DNA of 64,000 nt from Sphingobacterium tabacisoli (GTDB lineage: Bacteria; Bacteroidota; Bacteroidia; Sphingobacteriales; Sphingobacteriaceae). Of the stretch, positions 51,801 to 57,688 are shown piece after piece. The position numbers and the translations under genes were made by a program. How positions within the stretch are numbered: position 1 is the first letter of the stretch; each line of letters opens with the position of its first letter. Location: positions 124,001 to 188,000 of the forward strand of contig NZ_JAEQMU010000002.1 of NCBI RefSeq assembly GCF_017908035.1, written 5' to 3'. The notes under the pieces were generated by a model, which had not been told where the DNA came from, searched no databases, and was given only the letters and a program-made list of their open reading frames with translations.

Positions 51801-52397
51801 ACAGATCCAGAAGACGATAAAGATGATACACCGGAGGTACCAGTGGTTTATCCATTGATCCAAGCGGTAGATGATGTTGCTGAAACAAAAACTGCTGTAG
51901 CAGTAGAGATTGATGTATTGGCTAATGATATCGTGACCAAATGGGATATTAACCCGACGTCTCTAGAGGTTGTATCTTCTTCGGTAGGAGCGACTACAAC
52001 TGTGGGGATAGACGGTAAAGTTACCTATATCTCTTCTCGCGACAAGATTGGTGAAGATACCTTTACTTATCGTGTGAAAGATATCAAAGGCAGATGGAGT
52101 AATACAGCGACTGTACGTGTAGCTGTTATGAACAATGACCTGGATATTCCAAATATCATCACCCCGAATGGCGATGGTAAGAATGATGAGTTCCGGATCA
52201 ATGGCCTAGAGCTTTATGACAGAGTAGTACTGACTATCGTCAACCGTTGGGGTAATGAGGTGTATAAGAGCAATAAGTACAATAATGATTGGTCTGGAGC
52301 CGGATTGAGCGAAGGTACATACTTCTATGTATTGGAGCTGGTGAAAGGCGGTAAGTCAGAAGTACAAAAGGGATGGGTGACGATCAAGTCAAATTAA
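39810..52397 (+). CDS. Giant modular cell-surface protein exported by T9SS (4195 residues)
   Basis: Signal peptide near residues 30-58 (SLSFLFMLVTYCSLLLMPGW); the ATG at 39870 would give a more normal N-terminus than 39810. Order of parts: N-terminal unit (about 60-248); alternating modules of two kinds to about 1495, each 160-200 residues; four DUF11-like repeats (about 1500-2030); Ig-like domains with paired Cys (about 2035-2388); two further discoidin-like modules (about 2390-2715); more Ig-like; seven Big_1-like repeats (2900-3617); three DUF11-like repeats (3618-4013); a cadherin-like unit (VDVLANDI type); and the gliding-motility/T9SS type B C-terminal domain (about 4111-4195: NIITPNGDGKNDEFRINGLE, LTIVNRWGNEVYKSN, LSEGTYFYVLEL). 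Probably an adhesin; the partner genes follow directly. Confidence 0.92.
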   Translation: MMYLSARIRGLRVHTKLLIYMKNASQAPGLLRSRSLSFLFMLVTYCSLLLMPGWARGQTTYASVDPSSDIEDKGLLGATGGAKVENLPNAKDPSNSNWATMVAAKTLGLNLGSIPITVAGGNPWVQVKYPSPQDAKAITVVKISKFVTGGLSLDVGALLGLANEIFEVNLYQGASASSNGTRINTNVLRSVVVDKNGDYNLIIQAPTNTTNYNSVRIKLNYPPSVVLGLNVGATLETRVYNAFILNGAVCDGPLYSSVGESSGIALNLTDVVKNPQFAIDENTSNYSEISTATVGVGNIVSQNIFFPKLSESNSKLKIRFGISASTLNLNLIGSYRIKAFSGSSTTPVLNETLSGGLLGLDLLGLLKDGNSITASFNVTQPFDRIEISTDGVLSVNLGASLRLYGVSRTSAACPEPPPAPSPLINPMCANTNIVSAEYVDDATFATDGDFDSYASIRSGTGILLGLGNHSGHLEVNFPLAGVPANKTTYIRIDYDTKVLNTLLAGSLGNTVAGLVNGLLLGEHYFDIQLKNGANEVLQTSSINNFNTANGQVRIVQDKAGRYYIAIKSTNPFTNIRITDNTSAVVGLLAPNQFLNVYSICYEASDAICDPAFSTSYDGTGITLDLLGLGNNGVINAQNAIDDNNGTFSEINLGLLSVAGSMSQYINFNSLSDPNSVFKIKLALAASKTLNVDLLGAYEVLAYNGNTEVYRRTLSSGLLNGTDLLGLLGGQEKTITFAPGKAFDRIEIRVNGLVGVSAFESAVKVYDVKRFGPTGSGCEDPDFELPDATDDPFEVPACDAKVIDSQHADYPWLAADGNNESYATLTAGSGSLLGIGAYSGFLEYEIAGGVTANKTTYVRIDMEDNILDRLLSGTLGNLVGAVGGLVLGDHYFTVEAKTETGGTTVLTGSSANAFVGTTGGDLRIVQDNIGRYYIAITPNQAYKNIKITEHFPALVGTTKDGATMKIFEACREIGTDNCLPAQFTSFDVTGVNLGLLEAAGVKDADHAISGNSSDYSEISTGTVAVAAEVAQRIYFNKLSTAGDQLKVRLQMDPASLVAIDLAGRYKIVTYNGSAVAETFILEQGLINNLNLLNLFRSGGVQTLTFETNVPYDRVDVVAVSLLNVALTPSIRLYEVKRIGAGCPETTTPSPFENPVCVTSIVDASNAEDINNLFDNDFDSYATLKSGAGLLLGLGNKYEGFVELGFGEVIPANKTAYIRVDFDNGLLNHLLGGSIGGALAEVVNNLVLGNHYFSVQAKDASGIVLQGASNNNFGSNNDRIRIVQDALGRYYIAITPDKPYNSLRITDHTNAALGLLAKPNSMNVYGACVDNPLTDCQPVFTTSYDAKGLSLDAAGLAGSGVTNANHAIDANTTNYSEISLGTVAVGTSVKQIFDFRKTALANEVVNIKLQYGSGALDANLIGGLEIIAYKGVTPVKTLDVQSALINGLNVLDILNNGAKDVIPFAPGVEFDRITVGLRAVVGVSALPTLHVYSIEKDCKAPMFTAWKSFAVNGNANIKTVKGGEEVEYTIHVRNTGSVALNDYIVTDAIPANTTYVAGSGGTFANGAVTFTGIDVAAGATATVSFKVTVNPDLTGVTKISNVALVKKDATDPGTETFPPSPTNPNEPKTDGDKGTDIPVEQISSISTWKAAVAKSAGATVTSVSGGETIDYTIYIKNTGNQALTEVKVTEAVPAGTTLAAGSSVNFPALDIAVGATESVTFQVTVKSDLTGITSISNVATVTTTGGTPIETTPADPTNPTVGPDPTKDPGDPTEIPVGDEFALVSWKTAIVNGDAAITSVKGGETIEYTIYVRNTGNKDLTNVVINDPLPAGTTLVSGSLPFTITTLKVGATSIGYTFKVKVNQNLTNVSEIKNIAKVTSTEITTEQESYPSQVGNPNEPDVTKPAGTVTSVTPVNNIDLTLAGVSNGAVSSMAASDDQITYTVTVTNTGNQDLVALDLATTIPANTTSVNNGVFTANGTNLTFTIPTLEVGQTETYSFVVKVGTIDNVTVPSIDNTVTASNALVTDTKTHTMLTDCTPVVAGNLILISSAPSVCIGGAITLEGAITGVANVAPSMIKWYRDYNETTGVVSGSLGAGASVVITPTTVGDITYYAVVEGAGFCFDNPPAKISIIVNALPATPTITPSSATVCEGEQVTLTATGGVTYVWSKVGEEDPLVETTGTLTLLGALSDAGKYTVRAVNGDGCTSDASTAVEVVVNRKPVALISPSSSSICAGENIILTSNSATNNKWYRDGVLLLDEAGNTLTAETITVNQSGSYTLVIVDAVTGCESLPSVPTVITVNPLPVITLNGETQMTVALGSSVALPTISNPDADVTYTWYDEKGTVIDPLLPVTFNLAGVYTYTIVANNNVSGCMASTTVIITVFDSNGCPPIYKRHYASSQKWVSTLPGLNGVTDAGNAVDGNPRTYSKLYVTAVALGLGTTYQDLKFDAKVDKGTPVTIKVGPGGGLLGLGDGLSIVGRRNGSDIGVIQPVGGKLLSLIDGESSYEYTFVPANSSGPQDYDEVRIIYGALLSAAKTFNIYGAYINESVSQLDCNQPEIIDVLSGTHDLGLAALTATVGVRDAWNVVDSDPTNYAQLYSGVGVLAEAQLTAAFRSVSLPGDKLEIRVSNPNQILQLSLLSGMTVQRYHGTTPVGSALSSNGNLLKLVLLSGNNDGRIIVDPQDDLPYDRVKISLRGLVNALEFLNVYYIKRTPKIEIANPVVDGKIELCPSESLNLTIPQSCVTYEVSYNGQLLDPVQGTSGGFKLPSGLTAGEYTLLVQQKRYGCNFGEAQEVLLTLLPSPVSTVKLNDLEQTAITLAPYDKLKVEVATDATTTIAKWEINENGTWDDYTVASTAKTFTYDVPLKPAGSQVKFRALLTSDKGCDAYTGEIVLNIKAQEVDYDNSKLVVKKGTAVANGSDMNTVEAQIRDKFDMPIAGITVAYTVAGLPEAQPSALTGTSDANGQFELTLTSEKIGTASITATANGTAITVGSPALVTFVAGAINFNKSNIQVVDNNATADGISKNKVVVNLMDAFSNPVANAAVAYTVAGLPEAQPSALTGTSDANGQFELTLTSEKIGTASITATANGTAITVGSPALVTFVAGAVDYANSNLKVTKDGAIADGVDYNEFTATIMDAFENPIANKDVVFSITNPDGTTEQRTITTDAVGQAVIETRSTKSGIVTVDAQVDAKSIKDSPADATFVAGAVDYANSNLKVTKDNAVADGVDYNEFTATIMDAFENPIANKDVVFNITNPDGTTELRTVKTDAAGKAVIPTTSTKAGKVIVDAQVDAKSIKDSPAEATFVAGAVDYANSNLKVTKDGAIADGVDYNEFTATIMDAFKNPIANKEVVFNITNPDGTKEQRTITTDAVGQAVIETRSTKSGIVTVDAQVDAKSIKDSPADATFVAGAVDYANSNLKVTKDNAVADGVDYNEFTATIMDAFENPIANKDVVFNITNPDGTTELRTVKTDAAGKAVIPTTSTKAGKVIVDAQVDAKSIKDSPAEATFVAGAVDYANSNLKVTKDGAIADGVDYNEFTATIMDAFKNPIANKEVVFNITNPDGTKEQRTITTDAAGQAVIKTTSTKPGTVTVDAQVDAKSINGSPATAKFVIANNLLIAKVADQTRVKAGTNTSFTVTITNNGPAKIEAGKVITLGEIPSTGLTITGYAVTSGNAIAAGTGNTATVTTNSEITVGGTIIVKVTAAVGADAPSTITNGIKVWGPDKDPGTDPEDDKDDTPEVPVDRESNLSIVKKADQTRVKAGENTTFTLTITNDGPSTIDVGKKIQLTERPGEGVTIDKYEIVGTNATVSGTANNAVVTTTAKIAKGQTIVVKVTAKVDADAPSTITNGITVWGPDKDPGTDPEDDTDDTPPVPVDRDYKLTIEKVADESKVKAGESTTFTVTITNNGPSVMEIGKDIKLVERPGDGVSIEKYEIVGSNATISGTGNNATVKTTAKLTVGGTIIVKITAKVDDEAPEKITNGISVWGPGKEPGTDPEDDKDDTPEVPVVYPLIQAVDDVAETKTAVAVEIDVLANDIVTKWDINPTSLEVVSSSVGATTTVGIDGKVTYISSRDKIGEDTFTYRVKDIKGRWSNTATVRVAVMNNDLDIPNIITPNGDGKNDEFRINGLELYDRVVLTIVNRWGNEVYKSNKYNNDWSGAGLSEGTYFYVLELVKGGKSEVQKGWVTIKSN
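40556..44294 (+). other. Alternating alpha/beta module array in the giant protein
   Basis: Two module kinds alternate: four copies of an alpha kind (marks: AIDxNxxxYSEI near the start, FDRIEI near the end) and three of a beta kind (DFDSYATL, PANKTxYIRxD, LGxHYF, RIVQDxxGRYYIAI). Boundaries fall at cysteines at about 40556, 41091, 41631, 42198, 42738, 43272, 43809 and 44295. The opening A-x-D-x-x-x-x-S-Y-A pattern recalls F5/8 (discoidin) carbohydrate-binding folds, but I do not recognise a named family. Confidence 0.6.
48507..49130 (+). repeat. Two tandem 312-bp Big_1-like units
   Basis: Units start at 48507 and 48819 (104 residues each). The first halves differ; the second halves are nearly identical, encoding AYTVAGLPEAQPSALTGTSD and the following stretch to VTFVAGA. 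This suggests recent gene conversion or duplication within the half-unit. Confidence 0.85.
49131..50660 (+). repeat. Five tandem 306-bp Big_1-like units (A-B-A-B-A)
   Basis: Units start at 49131, 49437, 49743, 50049 and 50355 (102 residues each), every one opening VDYANSNLKVTKD. Odd units have GAIADG, even units NAVADG. The blocks 49437-50048 and 50049-50660 are a near-identical 612-bp direct repeat: the B units differ at two positions near their start, and the final A units diverge only in their last third. The fold is the invasin/intimin-like Ig domain used as a spacer in surface proteins. Confidence 0.9.
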
Positions 52398-52422
52398 TTG
52401 AAATAATTAAGAAATACGTGTT

Positions 52423-53433
52423 ATGAAACGATACGGAATAAAAAGTGCATTAGTGTTGACCATGGCTCTTCTCGGAATGAAGAGCTACGGCCAACAGAAT
52501 ATTCAGTTTACACAATATATATTCAATTCGATCAGCGTAAACCCAGCCTATACCGGGTATAAAGAGGAGTGGTTTGGACAGATGGGGCTTCGCAGTCAAT
52601 GGTCCGGATGGGATGGCGCACCGAAGACGGGGACGATATCCATAGATGGAGTGATCGACGACGATAAGCGGCATGGTGTGGGTTTGCAGATTACTGGAGA
52701 TCAACTTGGGGCGCAGGGTGCGATGAGTGCCTACGCCAACTATGCATTGCGTCTACAGCTGGACCGGTCAGATGAGCACCGCTTGGCTTTAGGAATTGCA
52801 GCAGGAGCAACACAATATAGTTTGGATGGTAATAAATTGAAGTTCCATGATCAAGGTGACCAAGCTGTGCCCGAAGGTAAGATTTCGACCTGGCGCCCAG
52901 ACGTGCGACTAGGGGTATACTATAGTAACCCTAAGTGGTACGCAGGTGTGGCGGTACACGATTTGTTCACCAATAGTAAGAGTGGAGAGGATTTTCAATT
53001 CAACTTAAACTCCCTAGAGAGTCTCTATAGAAGTATCCACGGCTATTTCATAGCCGGGATGTTGGTCGAGTTGGATCGGGGATTGATGTTGCGCCCAAGT
53101 ATCCTGATCAAGGATGATTTCAAGGGGCCAACGTCTTTGGATGTCAACGCGATGTTTATCTTTAATGAAAAGTTTTGGATAGGTGCCAGTTATAGAACAA
53201 GAGCGAAAATATTCGATAGGGATTATGTTTCAAAATCTGCAGCCAAACTCAGTGCATTAAATTCGATGAGCGGTATTGCGCAGTTTTACGTTTCACCGAA
53301 ATTCAGAATAGGCTATTCTTACGATCACATGCTTAATAGAATGAGCGGTATGCAGAATGGAACACATGAAGTAACATTGGGCGTTACCTTTGGACGAACA
53401 GGAAGACAGGTGATGAGCCCTCGATATTTCTAA
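52423..53433 (+). CDS. PorP/SprF-family T9SS outer-membrane protein
   Basis: 336 residues, signal peptide about 1-23 (ALVLTMALLGMKSYGQ). Family marks: QFTQYIFNSISVNPAYTGYK, GLRSQWSGWDGAPKTGTISI, YSNPKWYAGVAVHDLF, and RIGYSYDHMLNRMSG. It forms a beta barrel in the outer membrane, ending in phenylalanine. PorP/SprF proteins are required for secretion or surface attachment of a linked type B sorting-domain cargo; here the cargo is the giant protein 26 bases upstream. The OmpA gene starts 19 bases downstream, so the three form an operon. Confidence 0.92.
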   Translation: MKRYGIKSALVLTMALLGMKSYGQQNIQFTQYIFNSISVNPAYTGYKEEWFGQMGLRSQWSGWDGAPKTGTISIDGVIDDDKRHGVGLQITGDQLGAQGAMSAYANYALRLQLDRSDEHRLALGIAAGATQYSLDGNKLKFHDQGDQAVPEGKISTWRPDVRLGVYYSNPKWYAGVAVHDLFTNSKSGEDFQFNLNSLESLYRSIHGYFIAGMLVELDRGLMLRPSILIKDDFKGPTSLDVNAMFIFNEKFWIGASYRTRAKIFDRDYVSKSAAKLSALNSMSGIAQFYVSPKFRIGYSYDHMLNRMSGMQNGTHEVTLGVTFGRTGRQVMSPRYF

Positions 53434-53451
53434 CTATTAATTGTGAGCTAT

Positions 53452-55401
53452 ATGGAAAGAAAATATTATAAAGGAATAGGTGCTTTAGCAATGCTTTTGG
53501 CGCTTAACTTCCAACATATTCAGGCACAGGAGCAACCGGGTAGGAGAGCTAGGGCAGAACAGGAGTTCTTGCGCATGGAGTACGCAAATGCGGCACAGTC
53601 TTATGAGCAGTTGGTCTTGGATAAAAAGAAACCCAAAACCGAAGACTTAGAGCGACTGGCAGAAAGTTACTATTATATTAAACGTTATGACCTTGCCGAA
53701 AACTGGTTTTCACGGGTGGTCGTACTCCAAGATGCCAGCCAGGAGGCACACCTCAAGTATGCCGAGGTGCTGAAGCAACAAGGCAAATACCCTGAGGCTA
53801 AGGAACAGTACAGGGCATATATTGGTAAGTATGGGGCTAGTCCAGAGGTAGAACGTGCTATCGTCGGCGCCGATTCTGCCGCCTATTGGATGCAACATCC
53901 GACCAAGCACCAGATCAATAATGAACAGGCCATCAATACCGCTTTGGCGGAGTTCGGTCTTACACCTACCGCCAATGGCGCCTTGTATGCTACCGAACCG
54001 AATAGTATACTACAGGATAAAAGTGGGATGACAGGACAGTCTTACCTGAGAGTCTATTCGGCAGAACGTCGCATAGATGGTTCGTTGCACTATCCCAATC
54101 TGATGACCGAGTCTTTCAATAATTCGCCTTATCATGTGGGACCTGTAGCGGTCAATCTGGCAAATGATGTGTTATTCGTGACACGTACTTACGCTGGTAA
54201 GGATGCACAGAAATACAAAGCACATTCGCAACGCTGGAAGAAGCAAAACCTAGAACTTAAAATCTACAGAAAGAATGGTGAGACCTGGACAGAAGAAGAT
54301 TTTCCATATAATAATGTAAAAGAGTATGCTTTGGGCCATGCAGCGTTGAATAAAGACGAAAAAATTCTTTACTTTGCATCAGATATGCCCGGAGGACAGG
54401 GAGGTGTTGATATTTGGTATTGTGAATTACAGCAGGATGGTTCTTGGGGGGCTCCCAAGAATGCCGGAAGCCAGATCAATACAAGTGGAGACGAAATGTT
54501 TCCTTCGGTAGAAGGCGATGAATTTTATTTTTCGAGTACCGGACATATCGGCATGGGAGGTTTGGATATTTTTAAAGCAACAGGCGCGAAGTCTACGTTT
54601 ACCGTCCCCGTTAATATGGGATATCCGGTCAACTCTGCTTCGGACGACTTTGCCTTTGTGACCAGTATGGATGATGCTATGCATACGATGGGATATCTCT
54701 CTTCAAATCGTGCAGGAGGAGTAGGATCTGACGATATTTATTCCTTTTCTTTGACAAAACCTAGGTTAAATATTGAACTTCTTACTGTCGTAAAGGATAA
54801 AAAGACCGGAGAAATTCTAGATCGGGCGGTTGTAATGCTCTATGAAGAAAATAAAGTTATCGCCCGCGGAAGTACGGACAACAAAGGTGAAATTTATTTT
54901 GATATTGATAAAGGGTTGGCTTACAGGGTTTACGGAGAGCGTGAGGGATATATGGCAGATAGTGCTTCCTTCAATGCGGTGTATCCTCGACAAGATACAA
55001 CCATATATTTAACACTAAATTTGCAACCTGTAAATAAAGTTGGCGAAAAATTTGTGTTAGAAAATATATATTACGATTTTGACCAATCTAAAATCCGTCC
55101 GGATGCGGCGCTGATTTTAGACAAGTTAGTAGCGACGATGCGTAATAATTCGACGCTAAAAATTGAGCTGTCAAGCCATACGGATAGCCGTGGGGCGAAG
55201 AAGTACAATGAAAGACTATCCCAAAGACGTGCACAGGCAGCTGTGGATTATATTGTGGGAAAAGGGATCGAACGAGACCGTTTAGTGGCTAAAGGCTACG
55301 GCGAGTCGAGATTGGTCAACAAATGTGCAGATGGAGTAGATTGTACACCGGACGAACACCAAGCAAACAGAAGGACGGAAGTCGAAGTGATTGCTTATTA
55401 A
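53452..55401 (+). CDS. OmpA-family protein with TPR and PD40 repeats, T9SS-linked
   Basis: 649 residues from the ATG at 53452 (a GTG at 53443 is less likely). Signal peptide about 1-26 (GALAMLLALNFQHIQAQ). TPR-like helices about 27-150 (EYANAAQSYEQLVLDKK, YAEVLKQQGKYPEAKEQYRA). WD40-like PD40 repeats about 225-425 (ILYFASDMPGGQGGVDIWYC, GDEFYFSSTGHIGMGGLDIF, GYLSSNRAGGVGSDDIYSFS). A carboxypeptidase-regulatory-like domain about 435-530. OmpA C-terminal peptidoglycan-binding domain about 535-649 (IYYDFDQSKIRPDAALIL, LSSHTDSRGAKKYNERLSQR). It probably tethers the PorP/SprF-cargo assembly to the cell wall. Confidence 0.92.
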   Translation: MERKYYKGIGALAMLLALNFQHIQAQEQPGRRARAEQEFLRMEYANAAQSYEQLVLDKKKPKTEDLERLAESYYYIKRYDLAENWFSRVVVLQDASQEAHLKYAEVLKQQGKYPEAKEQYRAYIGKYGASPEVERAIVGADSAAYWMQHPTKHQINNEQAINTALAEFGLTPTANGALYATEPNSILQDKSGMTGQSYLRVYSAERRIDGSLHYPNLMTESFNNSPYHVGPVAVNLANDVLFVTRTYAGKDAQKYKAHSQRWKKQNLELKIYRKNGETWTEEDFPYNNVKEYALGHAALNKDEKILYFASDMPGGQGGVDIWYCELQQDGSWGAPKNAGSQINTSGDEMFPSVEGDEFYFSSTGHIGMGGLDIFKATGAKSTFTVPVNMGYPVNSASDDFAFVTSMDDAMHTMGYLSSNRAGGVGSDDIYSFSLTKPRLNIELLTVVKDKKTGEILDRAVVMLYEENKVIARGSTDNKGEIYFDIDKGLAYRVYGEREGYMADSASFNAVYPRQDTTIYLTLNLQPVNKVGEKFVLENIYYDFDQSKIRPDAALILDKLVATMRNNSTLKIELSSHTDSRGAKKYNERLSQRRAQAAVDYIVGKGIERDRLVAKGYGESRLVNKCADGVDCTPDEHQANRRTEVEVIAY

Positions 55402-55491
55402 AATGCTCAGTTTTTTATCATACATTCCGTATGATTATAATGGTAGATGCGGAATGCGGTATTCTCTCCCCGATTATACCGCTTCCATTTT

Positions 55492-56145
55492 TTAATGGGA
55501 TAGGCTACCAATAGCCGCAAATACCTTATCAACTACCTTATTGCAATAGATAAGATTAAATTCAAATAAATCTGAGGGCGTATAGCTTTTCTCAATTTCA
55601 CGGCGCAATTTGTCCTTTGCCCGATTGAGTCTTACTTTGACATTACTTTCGCTGATGTTCAGTACCTGAGCTGTTTCAGCCACATCAAGGCCATTGATTT
55701 CACGTAAAGAGAAAACCATACGGTATTCCAGAGGCAGGCGTGACAGGGCTTCTTCGATCACACGGCGGAGTTCCCGTTGCTGTAAGATGCTATGGGAGTC
55801 CGGGTTAGAATGGTTGAACATTGGCTGTGATGCATCATCGATATCCATACTCGTCTCGTTTTTGAAGCTCCATTTTTCGCGTCTCCGGTAGCAGTTGTTC
55901 AGCATGATACGCATGATCCAGGATTTGAATTGAGCGCGCCCCTCAAAAGTATCAAGCCCTTTAAAAGCATCGACAAAACTGTCCTGCATCAGGTCCTGTG
56001 TATCTTCATGGTTGTAGTTGTAGGATCTCCCTATTTTGTAGAGGTAGGGGTTGAATCGCCTTACGATCTGTTCATAAAGTCGGGTGTCGCCGGCTAGTAT
56101 ACGGTCGATAAGTTCAACCTCGGGGAGGTCGTTGAATTGTTCCAT
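55492..56145 (-). CDS. ECF-type RNA polymerase sigma factor
   Basis: 217 residues. Region 2: HEDTQDLMQDSFVDAFKGLD then GRAQFKSWIMRIMLNNCYRR (-10 recognition). Region 4: LSRLPLEYRMVFSLREINGL then VAETAQVLNISESNVKVRLN (-35 recognition). The C-terminal 30 residues extend past the usual end, with one cysteine (NLIYCNKVVDKVFAAIGSL). No anti-sigma factor is adjacent on either side. It is directed towards the OmpA gene (convergent, 90 bases apart). Two overlapping inverted repeats surround its -7 box. Confidence 0.9.
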   Translation of the reverse strand: MEQFNDLPEVELIDRILAGDTRLYEQIVRRFNPYLYKIGRSYNYNHEDTQDLMQDSFVDAFKGLDTFEGRAQFKSWIMRIMLNNCYRRREKWSFKNETSMDIDDASQPMFNHSNPDSHSILQQRELRRVIEEALSRLPLEYRMVFSLREINGLDVAETAQVLNISESNVKVRLNRAKDKLRREIEKSYTPSDLFEFNLIYCNKVVDKVFAAIGSLSH

Positions 56146-56155
56146 AGTATAACTT

Positions 56156-56193
56156 TTATGTAGATTTTATGTCTTTCAAACCTACATAAAATC
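56156..56193. promoter_or_regulatory. Overlapping inverted repeats before the ECF sigma gene
   Basis: TTATGTAG / CTACATAA (56156-56163 and 56182-56189) and GATTTTATGT / ACATAAAATC (56163-56172 and 56184-56193) share bases and cannot form together. They surround the -7 box CAAACCTA (TAGGTTTG, 56184-56177 minus strand), 32 bases before the ATG. Confidence 0.55.
56177..56184 (-). promoter_or_regulatory. Candidate -7 box for the ECF sigma gene
   Basis: TAGGTTTG on the minus strand, a perfect TAnnTTTG; no TTG at the normal -33 position. It lies in the loop of the inverted repeats. Confidence 0.45.
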
Positions 56194-56209
56194 ATAAGAA
56201 ATACCTTGC

Positions 56210-56227
56210 TAAATATGTACATATTTA
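56210..56227. promoter_or_regulatory. Perfect 18-bp palindrome upstream of the ECF sigma gene
   Basis: TAAATATGT joined to ACATATTTA without spacer. It lies about 30 bases upstream of the -7 box, in a likely activator or repressor position. It is AT-rich, so chance is harder to exclude. Confidence 0.45.
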
Positions 56228-56262
56228 ACCTGAAAAGTAAGGAAATCTAAGATGAGGAAATC

Positions 56263-56679
56263 CTATGGCCTGCGCCAAGCAAATAGTTCCGGTTGCAGTT
56301 GTTTGATAAAATCTAATAGTGCCGGAGATTCAATGACTTTAGACTCTTCGATGATGACTTTATTAAAGGTAATGATATTTAGATCTATACTGTTCAGTCT
56401 GGACTCCAGCTGTTTTAGTTTTTCGGTCAGTCGGGTTTGACACAGCCCCGTATGAAGGAGGAAAGCCGCACTCAGGGAGTGGTTCAGTGCCTTAAGTTTT
56501 AAAGAAGAGGTATGGATAAAGTCTGTGTTTCTCGCTGTTCTCCCTAGTTTTTGAAAATATTCCAAGATTTCTCTGATACTGACGTCCGGGGAGATGCCTG
56601 TTCCAAGGGATATCAACACCGTATTGTATGGCGGTGCAGCCGGCATCGCCTTAGATAAATCGTTATTGACCTGTAGCAT
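56263..56679 (-). CDS. Hypothetical protein, 138 residues
   Basis: I do not recognise a family. The protein is soluble and probably helical; after a loose N-terminus it has LEYFQKLGRTARNTDFIH, then SLKLKALNHSLSAAFLLHTG, and TEKLKQLESRLNSIDLN, which could form a coiled coil. ATG start, TAG stop, no overlap with another gene. Codon use is like the neighbours. It lies 118 bases before the ECF sigma gene on the same strand and may be co-transcribed with it, but an unknown anti-sigma role would be speculation, since it has no membrane segment. Confidence 0.5.
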   Translation of the reverse strand: MLQVNNDLSKAMPAAPPYNTVLISLGTGISPDVSIREILEYFQKLGRTARNTDFIHTSSLKLKALNHSLSAAFLLHTGLCQTRLTEKLKQLESRLNSIDLNIITFNKVIIEESKVIESPALLDFIKQLQPELFAWRRP

Positions 56680-56908
56680 AATTCTGTTCTTTCCTGTTTT
56701 GAATGTTTATACCATAACCTTATTTAAATACCTGTTCCATGAGCGCCCAAAAGCCACTATGGAGGGATCTATTTACATAGAGTAGGTGAGAGGGCAAAAG
56801 GTTACAGTTTTTTTAACTGGACCAGTAAATTAAATCCGATACTGGAGTAGCAGTAGGTTGGAACTATTCTTCAACTTTGTAAATGCTGTACAAACTTCTT
56901 AAAGTTCG

Positions 56909-56916
56909 TACCTTTG
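56909..56916 (+). promoter_or_regulatory. Candidate -7 box for the AAA ATPase gene
   Basis: TACCTTTG, perfect TAnnTTTG, 25 bases before the ATG at 56941. It lies within the start of the longest frame (from 56914), supporting the later ATG. Confidence 0.45.
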
Positions 56917-56940
56917 CAACAGAAAAATAGTTATCGTACA

Positions 56941-57681
56941 ATGAACATCGCAGATTTATTAATTACCAAAAAGGAAGCCATTGCTTTAGATGATATGATT
57001 CTTGCTGACGAAAGCCGGATGCAGTTGGATCATCTATTGAAAGAACACAAGTATCTGGATGTGTTGCAGGGCTATGGACTACCGGTGAATAATAAGATCC
57101 TTTTACATGGAGCATCTGGATGTGGAAAGACGAGTACAGCCAAAGCGTTGGCAAGTGCGTTAAATAAGCCTATCTATATTCTGAATCTTAGCAATGTAAT
57201 CAGTGCCAAGATCGGAGAAACCTCGCAGCACCTCAAACAGATATTCGACAAGGCGGGACGTGACCAAGCGGTTCTTTTTCTGGATGAATTCGATCAGATC
57301 GGAAAGTCTAGGATGAGTGAGGACAAGGACGTTGGCGAGATTCGTCGCCTTGTGAATACACTGATACAACTCATTGACTATTATCCTGAAAAGGCGCTAT
57401 TGATCTGTGCAACCAATCATATCGAAGTTATCGATCAGGCTATTCTTAGGCGTTTTCAGTTGCAGATCGAGTATACCTTGCCATCGACTGTTGTTCTTGA
57501 CCAGTACTATGATTCCCTGATGGATAAACTACCTGGAGATATCGCAGACGGTGTGCAACGCAAGTACAGTATATCGTTTGCCGAAGCTAAGGATTATGCA
57601 TTTACGCAAGCTAAATACAACTTGATCGAACAGTTAGAAAATGGAGAAGCGCTGTTGCGTGACGAAGCGTTGGAGGCCTAA
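56941..57681 (+). CDS. Solitary AAA-family ATPase
   Basis: 246 residues from the ATG at 56941. Walker A is LLHGASGCGKTSTAKALASA, Walker B AVLFLDEFDQIGKSR, sensor 1 LICATNHIEVID, arginine finger region QAILRRFQLQIEY. A short N-terminal region (ITKKEAIALDDMIL) precedes the ATPase, and about 60 helical residues follow. Similar small AAA proteins are often encoded beside a subtilisin-like protease; none is present here, the next gene being the convergent DUF418 protein 7 bases away. The substrate or partner is unknown. Confidence 0.86.
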   Translation: MNIADLLITKKEAIALDDMILADESRMQLDHLLKEHKYLDVLQGYGLPVNNKILLHGASGCGKTSTAKALASALNKPIYILNLSNVISAKIGETSQHLKQIFDKAGRDQAVLFLDEFDQIGKSRMSEDKDVGEIRRLVNTLIQLIDYYPEKALLICATNHIEVIDQAILRRFQLQIEYTLPSTVVLDQYYDSLMDKLPGDIADGVQRKYSISFAEAKDYAFTQAKYNLIEQLENGEALLRDEALEA

Positions 57682-57688
57682 TTCCCCT

